Assembly (NCBI GenBank): GCA_015063245.1
Contig: SUSV01000004.1
Coordinates: 1-64,000, forward strand
Source: Thermoplasmata archaeon
Lineage (GTDB): Archaea > Thermoplasmatota > Thermoplasmata > Methanomassiliicoccales > Methanomethylophilaceae
Length of the DNA stretch: 64,000 nt
Direction: 5' to 3'
The position numbers and the translations under genes are program-made. The notes beneath the pieces were generated by a model. It ran no database searches. It had not been told where the DNA came from and saw only the letters and a list, made by a program, of their open reading frames with translations. Every line of letters begins with the position of its first letter. The stretch's first letter is position 1. Shown piece after piece: positions 17,369 through 26,049 of the stretch.

Positions 17369-18808
17369 TCATAATCTCTTGATGTTGCCTTGGCCTCCGC
17401 AGACGATCATTCCGTCCCTTCCGATGGAATCCATGATCGCACCGAGCTTGGAGCGGGCGTCCGTGAGCCTCTTGAGGTCCACCTCCGAGTCCATGGGGAT
17501 GAAGGGCGCGATCTGGTTGAACTCGGCCCTCTCGGGTGTGACATCCTTTACGTTCGAATACAGGTCTCCGGTGAACAGGAGCTTGGGGTTCCTGGACAGG
17601 ACCACGGTCTCGCCCTTGGAACGGACCCCGGGGCCCTCGTAGACCTCGAGCTCGATGTCGCCGAACTTTATCTTGTCAAGCAGGATGAAGTCGTCGTGGT
17701 CCTCGGGGACATCCCCTCCGATGACCTTGATGTTCTTGGCATCGGGGGCGACGAAGTCCGTTATGATCCTGCTGAGGCGTGCGTAGCAGTAGTTGTACGC
17801 GTCGGTGTCGGTGATGGGCCTGGCCATGTCGGCGAGCCTGTCTGCCGTCCTCCTGCTGACCTTGATGCATGCCCCGTCTATGACCGACAGCAGACCGCTG
17901 TGGTCGGCGTCGGCATGCGTGGTGAGCATAGTCTTCTCCATGCTGAAGAACGCCGGGAACATCTCCCTCAGCTCGGTGATCATCTCGTCAGAGAATATGC
18001 CCATTCCCGAATCGATGAACAGCAGGCTGTCGTCGTTCCTCAGCACGTACGTGTTGCTTCCGCATGGAGGTTCGATGACGGTGAGCGTGGTCTCCCCGGT
18101 GAGCTGATGGGTGGTGATCCTGGGCTTGAAGTTGAGGTCGCGGTGGTATGCGATGAAGTCCGCCAGCTGCAGGATCTTGTCGAAGATGACCGTGGGGTCC
18201 TGTCCCCTCTCCTTGAGGAGGGCGGATGCGTTCCTGCACTCGGCCATGAACTCCATGATCTTGGAATCCTCCAGGCTGAACAGCTTCTGGATGGTGTTGG
18301 CGAGGCGAATGTACTCCACGGTGTAGTCCAGCTCGTCGTAGTTGCCGTTGTACTGGACCACGTTCAGCAGGTATATCTCCGACACCTCGTCGAGGATCTT
18401 CTTCGATACCGTGGGATTGCTGACCTCCATCCCGATCTTGAAGTACTGATATTCCCTGTTCTCAGCCCTGGAGTTCAGGTATGATATGTTTACGTCGTAC
18501 TTGTCGATGATTTTCAGGACGGGGTAGAGGGATCCGGGGGTGTCGCTGATCTTGACCTCCATGACGAGGACGATTGGTACCCTGGGCTGATAGTCGATGT
18601 AGGATATCTCCGAGAGACCCTTCTCGATCGCATTCAGCTGTGCCTTGGTGGCCTGGACCTCGATGAAGAGGTTCAGTCCGCCCCTCTTGTAGCTCACGCG
18701 GGTGATGTTCCCGCCCTGTTCCATGATCACCTTGCAGGCCCTCATGAAAGCTCCCGGCTTGTCGGGGGTCCTGGTGGTGAAAGTACGCTTTACCATTTCA
18801 TTGCTCAT
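17369..18808 (-). CDS. ACT-domain and metallo-beta-lactamase fusion protein
   Basis: The 479-residue protein begins with two ACT-like repeats (FTTRTPDKPGAFMRAC at residues 10-25, and VMEVKISDTPGSLYPVL near 82), passes through a helical linker, and ends in a metallo-beta-lactamase fold with TTHADADHSG near residue 307 and FTGDLYS near 428. The H-x-D-x-D-H pattern resembles the metal-binding core of flavodiiron proteins, but no flavodoxin domain follows. I infer an amino acid-sensing hydrolase or thioesterase; acyl-CoA hydrolysis would balance the neighbouring synthetases. It overlaps the stop of acyl-CoA synthetase 2 by ATGA, so it belongs firmly to this operon. Confidence 0.82.
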   Translation of the reverse strand: MSNEMVKRTFTTRTPDKPGAFMRACKVIMEQGGNITRVSYKRGGLNLFIEVQATKAQLNAIEKGLSEISYIDYQPRVPIVLVMEVKISDTPGSLYPVLKIIDKYDVNISYLNSRAENREYQYFKIGMEVSNPTVSKKILDEVSEIYLLNVVQYNGNYDELDYTVEYIRLANTIQKLFSLEDSKIMEFMAECRNASALLKERGQDPTVIFDKILQLADFIAYHRDLNFKPRITTHQLTGETTLTVIEPPCGSNTYVLRNDDSLLFIDSGMGIFSDEMITELREMFPAFFSMEKTMLTTHADADHSGLLSVIDGACIKVSRRTADRLADMARPITDTDAYNYCYARLSRIITDFVAPDAKNIKVIGGDVPEDHDDFILLDKIKFGDIELEVYEGPGVRSKGETVVLSRNPKLLFTGDLYSNVKDVTPERAEFNQIAPFIPMDSEVDLKRLTDARSKLGAIMDSIGRDGMIVCGGQGNIKRL

Positions 18809-20445
18809 TGACTATCATTCTTCCTTATTACCGAACGCTGTACCTTGCCGTTCACTGTCTTGGGCAGTTCCTTGACGAACTCCATCGCCCTTGGGTATTT
18901 GTATGGTGCCGTCTCGTGCTTGACGTAATTCTGGAGCTCCTTCTTGAGCTCCTCGCTTGGTTCGTAACCGTCCCTGAGGACCACTGTCGCCTTGACCAGC
19001 TGCCCCCTGACGGGGTCGGGCACTCCCGTCACCGCGCACTCCAGCACAGCGGGGTGGGTGACCAGCACCGACTCGATCTCGAAGGGGCTGATCTTGTATC
19101 CCGATGATTTGATGACGTCGTCGTTCCTTCCGACGTACCAGAAGTAGCCGTCCTCGTCCCTCCATGCGACATCCCCTGTATGGAACCAGCCGTCGTGGAT
19201 GGTCTTCCTGGTCTTCTCCTCGTCGCGGTAGTAGCACATCATGAGTCCCGGAGGCTTGGGATCGCTTGCGATGACGATCTCCCCGGTGGTTCCCGAGGGG
19301 CACTCCTCTCCGTTCTCGTCCACGATCTTGACCGTGTACTGCGGAGAAGGCTTGCCCATCGAGCTGGGCTTGGGCTCCATGCCGACGATATTGCACACGG
19401 TGCATGTGGTCTCGGTCTGCCCGAATCCTTCCATGAGCTTGATGCCTGTGGCCTTGTACCAGCTGTAGAACACATCGGGATTGAGGGCCTCTCCTGCGAT
19501 GCAGCAGTATTTCAGGGACTTCAGGTCGTGCTGCTCGAGACCGGCGTTGATGAACATCCTGAACATGGTCGGGGGACAGCACAGGGTAGTTATCCTGTAC
19601 TTGTCCACGATGCCGAGTATCTCATGGGGCTCGAACTTGTCGTAGTCGTATACGAACACGGCGGCCTCCATATGCCACTGGCCGTACAGCTTTCCCCAGA
19701 CGGCCTTACCCCATCCGGTGTCCGCGATCGTGAGATGCACCCCGTCCGGATCCACGTTCTGCCAGTACTTGGCGGTGGAAAGATGCCCGAGGCTGTAGAG
19801 GTGGTCGTGGAGGACCATCTTGGGGTATCCCGATGTTCCCGATGAGAAGTACATCAGCATGGGCTCATTGACATGGGTCTCGATCCTTTCCAGCTTGTCT
19901 GAAGCCTGCTCAACGCCCTCGTCGAACTGCAGCCATCCCTCCCTGGAGCCGTTCACGATGAACTTGGTCTCCAGCGTGGGGATGTCCTCCGCGGAATCGA
20001 CGGCGTCACATACGCCGTTCATGTCGGTGCAGATCGCGGCCTTGATGGATGCGGCCCTTACCCTGTATTCGACGTCTCCTTTCGTGAGCATGAACGTGGC
20101 CGGTACGATGACCGCACCGATCTTGTGCAGCGCGACTATGGTATACCAGAACTGGTAGTGGCGCTTCAGGATGACGAGCACCATGTCCCCTTTCCCGATA
20201 CCCTGCGAAAGGAGGTAGTTCGCCGTCTTGTCGGACATCCTCTTGATGTCACCGAAGGTGAATCTCCTCTCCTCCCCCTTGGGGTTTGTCCAGATCATGG
20301 CGAGACGGTCGGGTTCCTCCCTGGCGATCTCGTCCACGACGTCGTAGCCGAAATTGTAGTCGTCAGGATACTTGTAGGTGACCTTCTTGAGGATGCCGTC
20401 GTCGCCGTAGACCTCGTCCACGTATCTGAGATTGAGGTTCCTCAT
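18805..20445 (-). CDS. Acyl-CoA synthetase, medium/branched-chain type (copy 2)
   Basis: The 546-residue AMP-forming ligase has FSSGTSGYPK, EGFGQTETT, YWYVGRNDDVIKSS-type hinge residues and the catalytic lysine in NGKVQR. Its N-terminus (LNLRYVDEVYGDDG) aligns almost position by position with copy 1. It starts within the stop of the second XRE-cupin gene (ATGA), exactly as copy 1 does with its own regulator. The difference between copies is probably acid specificity, for example isobutyrate, isovalerate or 2-methylbutyrate. Confidence 0.9.
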   Translation of the reverse strand: MRNLNLRYVDEVYGDDGILKKVTYKYPDDYNFGYDVVDEIAREEPDRLAMIWTNPKGEERRFTFGDIKRMSDKTANYLLSQGIGKGDMVLVILKRHYQFWYTIVALHKIGAVIVPATFMLTKGDVEYRVRAASIKAAICTDMNGVCDAVDSAEDIPTLETKFIVNGSREGWLQFDEGVEQASDKLERIETHVNEPMLMYFSSGTSGYPKMVLHDHLYSLGHLSTAKYWQNVDPDGVHLTIADTGWGKAVWGKLYGQWHMEAAVFVYDYDKFEPHEILGIVDKYRITTLCCPPTMFRMFINAGLEQHDLKSLKYCCIAGEALNPDVFYSWYKATGIKLMEGFGQTETTCTVCNIVGMEPKPSSMGKPSPQYTVKIVDENGEECPSGTTGEIVIASDPKPPGLMMCYYRDEEKTRKTIHDGWFHTGDVAWRDEDGYFWYVGRNDDVIKSSGYKISPFEIESVLVTHPAVLECAVTGVPDPVRGQLVKATVVLRDGYEPSEELKKELQNYVKHETAPYKYPRAMEFVKELPKTVNGKVQRSVIRKNDSQ

Positions 20446-21017
20446 TTGTCCTCACCTTTCATGACAGATGCTATGAACTTGCATCCGTTCTTGGATGTGG
20501 CGTACATCCCATGTGGGAGCCCGCTGTTGTAGTAGACGGAGTCTCCGGGCTGAAGGTCGTAGAAGTGTCCTGCATGGACGAACCTCATCGTCCCCTCGAG
20601 GACGTAGTCGAACTCGTTGCCATCGTGGGTGGACAGGTGGACGTTCTCGTCGTTGTCGCCCTCGATGTAGGGTGCGATGACCACGAACGTCTCCGACAGC
20701 CTGTTCTTCATCGTGTAGCCCAGATGCTGATACTCGAATCCGAGGCGCCTCTTCATGGGAAGCCCCCTTCCGTTCTTCACGAAGGTGCATTCCGCGAGAT
20801 GGGGCTTCTCGCCCGTGAGGAGCTCGACCATGTCAACACCGCACTTTTCAGCGATCTTGTAGAGGAATGTGAACGAGAAATCCATGTCCCCGGACTCATA
20901 GACCTTGTACTCCTCGGGAGTCTTGCCTACGACGGCAGCCATCTCCTCGACCGAGATGTCGCACATCTCACGGAGGGCCTTGACGCGTTCTGCCACTTCT
21001 GCGATTATAGGTTCCAT
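20442..21017 (-). CDS. XRE-cupin transcription regulator (copy 2)
   Basis: This 191-residue protein has the same length and layout as copy 1: XRE helix-turn-helix at the N-terminus, a conserved middle (RGLPMKRRLGFEYQHL compared with MGLPIKRKGGFEYNHL), and a C-terminal cupin (EFDYVLEGTMRF, GDSVYYNSGLPHGM). It lies 9 nt after the stop of the third ligase gene and overlaps acyl-CoA synthetase 2. It probably regulates this operon in response to an acid or acyl-CoA. Confidence 0.9.
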   Translation of the reverse strand: MEPIIAEVAERVKALREMCDISVEEMAAVVGKTPEEYKVYESGDMDFSFTFLYKIAEKCGVDMVELLTGEKPHLAECTFVKNGRGLPMKRRLGFEYQHLGYTMKNRLSETFVVIAPYIEGDNDENVHLSTHDGNEFDYVLEGTMRFVHAGHFYDLQPGDSVYYNSGLPHGMYATSKNGCKFIASVMKGEDK

Positions 21018-21026
21018 CTTCTCACC

Positions 21027-22691
21027 TCATGCATCCGGCCACAGTTCATGGGCCATCTCCCTAAGCTTGTACTTCAGGATCTTACCGGCCGCGTTCATGG
21101 GGAAATCGTCCACGAATGCGACGTATTTGGGAGTCTTATACCATGCGATCTTACCGCGGCAGTAGTCCATGACATCCTGGTCGGTCATATCGTCGTGACC
21201 GGGGAACTTGACGATGAAGGCCCCAGGCTGCTCGCCGTACTTCTGGCTGGGCACTCCTACGACCTGTACGTCCTTGACGCCCGGGCACTTGTAGAGGAAG
21301 TCCTCGACCTCCTTGGGGTAGATGTTCTCCCCTCCGCGGATGATCATGTCCTTGATCCTTCCCGTGACGTAGAAGTAACCGTCCGAATCCCTGTAACCGA
21401 GGTCTCCGGAGTGGAGGTATCCGTTCTTGTCGATGACCTTGGCGGTCTCCTCGGGCATCTTGTAGTAGCCCTTCATGACATTGTAACCCTTGCAGCAGAA
21501 CTCTCCGATGACGCCGTCGGGACACGGCTCGTAGGTCTCAGGATCGAGTATGACCGTGTCGACCCCCTGCAGCCTCTTTCCGACGGATGAGCACTTCTTC
21601 TCGAGGGAGGGTTCGTCGTACGTGGTCTGCGTCATTCCGGGCGATGCCTCGGTGAGACCGTAGACGATGGTGATCTCTTTCATGTTCATCTTCTCGACGA
21701 CCTGCTGCATCGCGGAGATAGGACAGGGGGATCCTGCCATGATTCCCGTCCTCAGGGATGAGAAGTCGAACTTGTTGAACAGCTTGTGGTTCAGGATGTT
21801 GATGAACATCGTGGGCACTCCGTACACAGATGTGCACTTCTCCGTCTCGATGGTGGTCATGACCTTGATCGGGTCGAACACCTCGCAGAAGCACATGGTG
21901 ACACCGTGGTTGATGCATGCCATGACTCCCAGGACGCAGCCGAAGCAGTGGAACAGGGGCACGTTGAGGCACAGGCGGTCGGTGGGACCGTAGTTCATGT
22001 TAGCCCCGAGCCAGTAACCGTCGTTGGCGATGTTGAAGTGCGTGAGCATGACTCCCTTGGGGAATCCCGTGGTACCTGATGTGTACTGCATCATGGTCAC
22101 ATCGTGCACATCGACAGAATCCTGCCTTGCCTTGTAATCGTCCTCGCTGACGGTGACGGCCAGGGACTTCACCTCGCTCATCGAGTACATTCCGCGGTGC
22201 TTGACGGGACCGAGGAACACGACCCTCTTCAGATGAGGGTATGTCCTGCTGTGGAAGTTCTCCCTGGGCTGCGTCTTCAGCTCGGGGATGAGGTCGTATA
22301 CCGTCTGGACGTAATCAGTGTCCCTTACACCGTCGATCAGGAACAGGGTCTCCATGTCCGACTGCTTGAGGACATAGTCAAGCTCGGCTGACTGATAATT
22401 AGTGTTGATAGTAAGGAGGATGGCCCCGATCTTCGCCGTTGCGAACATGAGGGTGATCCAATCAGGGACGTTGGTGGCCCATATGGCGACCTTCTCCCCT
22501 TTCTGAACGCCCATGGCCATGAGTCCTTTGGCGACACGGTCCACTTCCTCTCCCCACTGTTTCCATGAGAGACGGAGCTCCCTGTCGACATAGACGATGG
22601 CGTCGTTGTCGGGGTGGTTCCTTATGCATTTGTCGAGGAGATCTCCTAACCTCTCATCGCTGGTGATGTTCTTCCTTGGTACGCAAACCAT
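21027..22691 (-). CDS. AMP-dependent acyl-CoA synthetase (third ligase)
   Basis: The 554-residue enzyme has YTSGTTGFPKG, YGLTEASPGM, the hinge block GRIKDMIIRGGENIYP and the catalytic lysine in NAAGKILKYKLR. These are features of FadD/medium-chain acyl-CoA ligases, a different branch from copies 1 and 2. The start at 22691 has a GGTGATCCC leader. It is paired with its own XRE-cupin gene 9 nt upstream. Together the operon gives three regulator-ligase pairs in series. Confidence 0.9.
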   Translation of the reverse strand: MVCVPRKNITSDERLGDLLDKCIRNHPDNDAIVYVDRELRLSWKQWGEEVDRVAKGLMAMGVQKGEKVAIWATNVPDWITLMFATAKIGAILLTINTNYQSAELDYVLKQSDMETLFLIDGVRDTDYVQTVYDLIPELKTQPRENFHSRTYPHLKRVVFLGPVKHRGMYSMSEVKSLAVTVSEDDYKARQDSVDVHDVTMMQYTSGTTGFPKGVMLTHFNIANDGYWLGANMNYGPTDRLCLNVPLFHCFGCVLGVMACINHGVTMCFCEVFDPIKVMTTIETEKCTSVYGVPTMFINILNHKLFNKFDFSSLRTGIMAGSPCPISAMQQVVEKMNMKEITIVYGLTEASPGMTQTTYDEPSLEKKCSSVGKRLQGVDTVILDPETYEPCPDGVIGEFCCKGYNVMKGYYKMPEETAKVIDKNGYLHSGDLGYRDSDGYFYVTGRIKDMIIRGGENIYPKEVEDFLYKCPGVKDVQVVGVPSQKYGEQPGAFIVKFPGHDDMTDQDVMDYCRGKIAWYKTPKYVAFVDDFPMNAAGKILKYKLREMAHELWPDA

Positions 22692-22700
22692 GGGATCACC

Positions 22701-23255
22701 TCAGAGAGGTGTGTAGAGGACCGCGTAGATCTCCGCGGGTCCGTCTATCGCCCCGACGTAGTGGGGCACGACTGAGTTGTAGTACGCGCTGTCTCCGACC
22801 TCCAGGATCTTCTTCTCCTTCCCGTAGATGAACAGGATCCTTCCTGAAACGACGACGATGAACTCCTCGCCCTCGTGGGTGCTCAGTTCGGGCGTGTCCT
22901 CGATTCCGACACGGATGAACATGGGCTCCATGTGCCTGTCCGTCTTTCCTTTTCCGAGAGGGAAGTACTGGTAGTCTCCCTTGTCTCCGTGAGAGGAAGC
23001 CTCAGACTGCCTCTCGTTCAGCCGAACCACGATCGGATCGGGGTTGAACTGATCGTCCGTGAAAGTCCCGACCCTCTGACCGAGAGAACGGGAAAGCCTG
23101 ATAAGGGATCCGATCGGAGGATATGCGATTCCTTCTTCGTATTCCTTAATGGACTGCAAGCTAATCCCAGAGTTAATAGCGAGCTCTTCCTGTGTGAGCC
23201 CCATCTGTTCTCTGTACTTGCAGATCCTCTTTCCAACTTTGTTCATATCGGCCAT
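22701..23255 (-). CDS. XRE-cupin transcription regulator (copy 3)
   Basis: The 184-residue protein has a classic XRE helix-turn-helix (YREQMGLTQEELAINSGIS, residues 16-34) and a C-terminal cupin (GEEFIVVVSGRILFI, GDSAYYNSVVPHYV). It is more diverged than copies 1 and 2. I chose the ATG at 23255, which has GAGG 7 nt upstream; the TTG at 23273 is less likely. As first gene of the seven-gene operon, with a TATA box at 23287-23297, it is the best candidate for an autoregulator of the whole unit. Confidence 0.87.
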   Translation of the reverse strand: MADMNKVGKRICKYREQMGLTQEELAINSGISLQSIKEYEEGIAYPPIGSLIRLSRSLGQRVGTFTDDQFNPDPIVVRLNERQSEASSHGDKGDYQYFPLGKGKTDRHMEPMFIRVGIEDTPELSTHEGEEFIVVVSGRILFIYGKEKKILEVGDSAYYNSVVPHYVGAIDGPAEIYAVLYTPL

Positions 23256-23286
23256 TTTGTTTGCCTCGAGCAACCCTTATTACGCA

Positions 23287-23327
23287 CATATAATAAAGAT
23301 TTCGCAGGTACTCGCGGAATTATATAG
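23287..23327. promoter_or_regulatory. Divergent promoters: acyl-CoA operon and 2-oxoacid oxidoreductase operon
   Basis: On the minus strand TTTATTATATG (23287-23297) serves the XRE-cupin/ligase operon. On the plus strand AATTATATAG (23318-23327) is centred 27 nt before the ATG at 23349 and implies a leaderless mRNA. The two transcription units start back to back within 94 bp, which suggests shared control. Confidence 0.5.
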
Positions 23328-23348
23328 CGCTACGAATATGCCAGCGAC

Positions 23349-24023
23349 ATGACCATACTCGACAGAAGGGTGACCGTTGTCTGCGGGCATTACGGTACCG
23401 GTAAGACCAACCTATCTATCAATCTAGCCGTAGATTGCGCTAAGGAGGGTCTGAAGGTCACGCTAATCGACATGGATGTGGTCAACCCCTACTTCAGGTC
23501 TTCCGATTACGCGAAGGAAATGTCGGAGCTGGGAATCAGGATCCTGGGCCCCAACTTCGCGAACTCGAATCTCGATACTCCCTCCCTACCGGCAGCGATC
23601 GGGGATTCGATAACAGACGACGAGAAGGTCATCATCGATGTGGGCGGGGACGATGCGGGAGCGACTGCCCTCGGAGTATACAGGAGACAGCTCTCGATGG
23701 CCGATCCCGAGGTCATCTACGTGGTCAACAAGTACAGATCTCAAACGACTGTGCCAGAGGAGGCGGTCGAGATACTCTCGGAGGTGGAGAATGCCGCGCA
23801 CATAAAGGCTACATGCATAGCGAACAACTCCCATCTCAAGGACCTCACGACGGCGGAGACGATCCTCGATTCTATGGAATTCGCGGAGAAGGTATCCGAG
23901 CTGACGGGACTCCCCATCAAATTCACAACGTCACCAGTCGAAGATGTCCAATTAAATAAAATACAGAATATGTACCCAGTGTGTGTCTACGTAAAGGCAC
24001 CTTGGGAAAAGGCAGGTAATTGA
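23349..24023 (+). CDS. MinD/CobQ-like P-loop ATPase
   Basis: The 224-residue protein starts with a beta strand and a deviant Walker A, CGHYGTGKTN (residues 12-21), then LIDMDVVNPYF (switch I-type aspartates) and VIIDVGGDDAGA near residue 95, placing it in the SIMIBI class near MinD/CobQ. It is the first gene of the 2-oxoacid oxidoreductase operon, with the ferredoxin subunit starting one base after its stop. Possible roles are cofactor or cluster delivery to the oxidoreductase, but this is inferred only from position. Confidence 0.8.
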   Translation: MTILDRRVTVVCGHYGTGKTNLSINLAVDCAKEGLKVTLIDMDVVNPYFRSSDYAKEMSELGIRILGPNFANSNLDTPSLPAAIGDSITDDEKVIIDVGGDDAGATALGVYRRQLSMADPEVIYVVNKYRSQTTVPEEAVEILSEVENAAHIKATCIANNSHLKDLTTAETILDSMEFAEKVSELTGLPIKFTTSPVEDVQLNKIQNMYPVCVYVKAPWEKAGN

Positions 24024-24024
24024 A

Positions 24025-24234
24025 TTGCCAAAGGTAATCGTTGACAATAACAGATGCAAGGGATGCGAGATGTGCGTCATCGCGTGCCCTAAAAAAATCT
24101 TGGAGCTCGACCATTCCGTCACGAACGGGAAAGGATATCATCCGGCACATGTGACCGATCAGGCACAGTGCATCGGCTGCGGTTCATGCACCATCATGTG
24201 CCCCGACTGCGCCATCAGAGTGGAGGTCGAGTGA
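24025..24234 (+). CDS. 2-oxoacid:ferredoxin oxidoreductase, ferredoxin-like delta subunit
   Basis: The 69-residue protein holds two 4Fe-4S clusters through CKGCEMCVIACP and CIGCGSCTIMCP. It passes electrons between the TPP subunit and free ferredoxin. It uses a TTG start at 24025, two bases after the previous stop, with an AGGT ribosome site. Next gene: alpha subunit, starting one base after this stop. Confidence 0.92.
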   Translation: MPKVIVDNNRCKGCEMCVIACPKKILELDHSVTNGKGYHPAHVTDQAQCIGCGSCTIMCPDCAIRVEVE

Positions 24235-24235
24235 G

Positions 24236-25297
24236 ATGTCAGACAAGGTCCTCATGAAAGGAAACGAGGCAATCGCCGAAGCCGCGATCGCGGCAGGCTG
24301 CAGGCACTTCTTCGGATACCCCATCACACCTCAGACGGAGGTCGCGGCATACATGTCCAAGAGGATGCCCAAGATCGGAGGCGTCTATCTCCAGGGAGAA
24401 TCCGAGGTCGCATCGATCAACATGGTCCTCGGAGCTGGAGCGGCGGGAGTCAGGGTCATGACATCCACCTCATCCCCCGGAATCAGTCTCATGTCCGAGG
24501 GAATCTCGTACATCGCAGGTTCCGATGTGCCCTGTCTCATAGTCAACGTCGAGAGGGGCGGACCCGGACTCGGAGGAATCCAGCCCTCGCAGTCAGATTA
24601 CTTCCAGGCCACGAAGGCCACAGGACACGGGGACTTCCACATGCTGGTCTTCGCACCTTCCACAGTACAGGAGACTGTGGACCTCATCTCCGATGCCTTC
24701 GACCTTGGAGACAAGTACAGGATGCCCACCATGATCCTGTCCGACGGACTTCTCGGACAGATGATGGAGCCGGTCGTCCTCCCTGAGGCGAAAGAGCCCA
24801 CCGACAACAAGGACTGGGCGGCCAAGGGACACCAGGGCAAGAGGGAGCACAACGTGATCAACTCGCTCTACATCGAGCCCTCGGTACTCGAGAAGCTCAA
24901 CTTCGAGAGGTTCGAGAAATACAAGAAGATACAGGAGACCGAGCAGAGGGCCGAGGAGTACCTCGCCGACGATGCCGAGATCATCGTTGTCGCCTTCGGA
25001 GCATCCTCCAGGATCGCGCACTCCGCTGTCGACATGGCCAGGAAGCAGGGAATCAAGGCAGGTCTCATCAGGCCGATCACTCTCTGGCCGTTCCCCGAGA
25101 AATTCATCAAGAAGCACGTGGACCACGCCAAGGTGTTCCTGTCCGTCGAGATGAACATGGGACAGATGGTCGAGGATGTCAAGCTCACGGTCGAGAACAA
25201 GAAGCCCGTTCATTTCTTCGGACGCACAGGAGGAATGGTGCCTACACCCAAGGAAGTTCTCGAACAGATCATCAAACTCAACGGAGGCGATTGCTGA
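24236..25297 (+). CDS. vorB: 2-oxoacid:ferredoxin oxidoreductase, alpha subunit (branched-chain, VorB-like)
   Basis: The 353-residue protein has the pyrimidine-binding domain (GNEAIAEAAIAAGCRHFFGYPITPQ-type start and MTSTSSPGISLMSEG), the conserved RGGPGLGGIQPSQSDYFQA-like block and a C-terminal domain II (VEMNMGQMVEDV). The pattern is closest to what is annotated as 3-methyl-2-oxobutanoate dehydrogenase VorB; the alternative is a 2-oxoglutarate enzyme (KorA). With CoA and ferredoxin it would interconvert branched-chain 2-oxoacids and acyl-CoAs. It has a GGAGGT ribosome site and overlaps the next start by one base. Confidence 0.85.
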   Translation: MSDKVLMKGNEAIAEAAIAAGCRHFFGYPITPQTEVAAYMSKRMPKIGGVYLQGESEVASINMVLGAGAAGVRVMTSTSSPGISLMSEGISYIAGSDVPCLIVNVERGGPGLGGIQPSQSDYFQATKATGHGDFHMLVFAPSTVQETVDLISDAFDLGDKYRMPTMILSDGLLGQMMEPVVLPEAKEPTDNKDWAAKGHQGKREHNVINSLYIEPSVLEKLNFERFEKYKKIQETEQRAEEYLADDAEIIVVAFGASSRIAHSAVDMARKQGIKAGLIRPITLWPFPEKFIKKHVDHAKVFLSVEMNMGQMVEDVKLTVENKKPVHFFGRTGGMVPTPKEVLEQIIKLNGGDC

Positions 25298-26049
25298 TGA
25301 CAAAGGTTATGGGAGAAAGGCCCAAGGCACTGCTCGATGTGCCTCTCCACTACTGCCCCGGATGCACGCACGGTATCGTGCACAGGCTGGTCGCAGAGGT
25401 AATCGACGAGCTCGGAATCGAGGGCAAGACCGTCGGAGTAGCATCCGTCGGATGCTCTGTGTTCACATACAACTACTTCGGATGCGACATGGTCCAGGCA
25501 CCCCACGGACGCGCACCTGCCGTCGCCACAGGTGTCAAGAGGGCAAGGCCCGACAACGTCGTCTTCACCTATCAGGGAGACGGGGACCTGGCGGCAATCG
25601 GTATGGGAGAGACGGTCCACGCAGCAGCAAGGGGAGAGAACATCGTCGCCATCTTCATCAACAACGCGATCTACGGAATGACCGGAGGTCAGATGGCCCC
25701 CACTACCCTCCCGGGACAGGTCACGCAGACCACGCCCTACGGAAGGGACACCAAGGTCGCAGGGAACCCCATCAGGGTCTGCGAGCTGCTCTCCACCGTA
25801 AAGGGAGTCGCCCTGGCCCAGCGTGTCACGGTCGACTGCGTGAAGAACGTCAAGGCTGCGAAGAAAGCCATCAAGAAGGCATTCGAATACCAGATGGCAG
25901 GAAAAGGATACTGCATCATCGAGGTCGTGTCCACATGCCCCACCAACTGGGGAATGGCACCCGGAGACGCGCTCCAGTGGCTCAGGGACAACATGCTCCC
26001 GTACTACCCGCTCGGAGTCTACAAGGACGTAGGGGAGGAAGAGCAATGA
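25297..26049 (+). CDS. 2-oxoacid:ferredoxin oxidoreductase, TPP-binding beta subunit
   Basis: The 250-residue subunit begins with the YCPGCTHGIVHRL cysteine motif, has ASVGCSVF and the TPP motif GDGDLAAIGMGE followed by INNAIYGMTGGQMAPTT. The start is the ATG at 25297, 9 nt after a GGAGG site and overlapping the alpha-subunit stop; a TTG at 25291 is too close to that ribosome site. It catalyses decarboxylation or, in the reductive direction, carboxylation of the acyl-CoA bound to TPP. Confidence 0.93.
   Translation: MTKVMGERPKALLDVPLHYCPGCTHGIVHRLVAEVIDELGIEGKTVGVASVGCSVFTYNYFGCDMVQAPHGRAPAVATGVKRARPDNVVFTYQGDGDLAAIGMGETVHAAARGENIVAIFINNAIYGMTGGQMAPTTLPGQVTQTTPYGRDTKVAGNPIRVCELLSTVKGVALAQRVTVDCVKNVKAAKKAIKKAFEYQMAGKGYCIIEVVSTCPTNWGMAPGDALQWLRDNMLPYYPLGVYKDVGEEEQ

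Noticed and set aside
17390..18484. 364-codon open frame on the plus strand
   Set aside because: It is a shadow of the ACT/MBL fusion gene on the other strand.
20511..21590. 359-codon open frame on the plus strand
   Set aside because: It is antisense to the XRE-cupin and third ligase genes.
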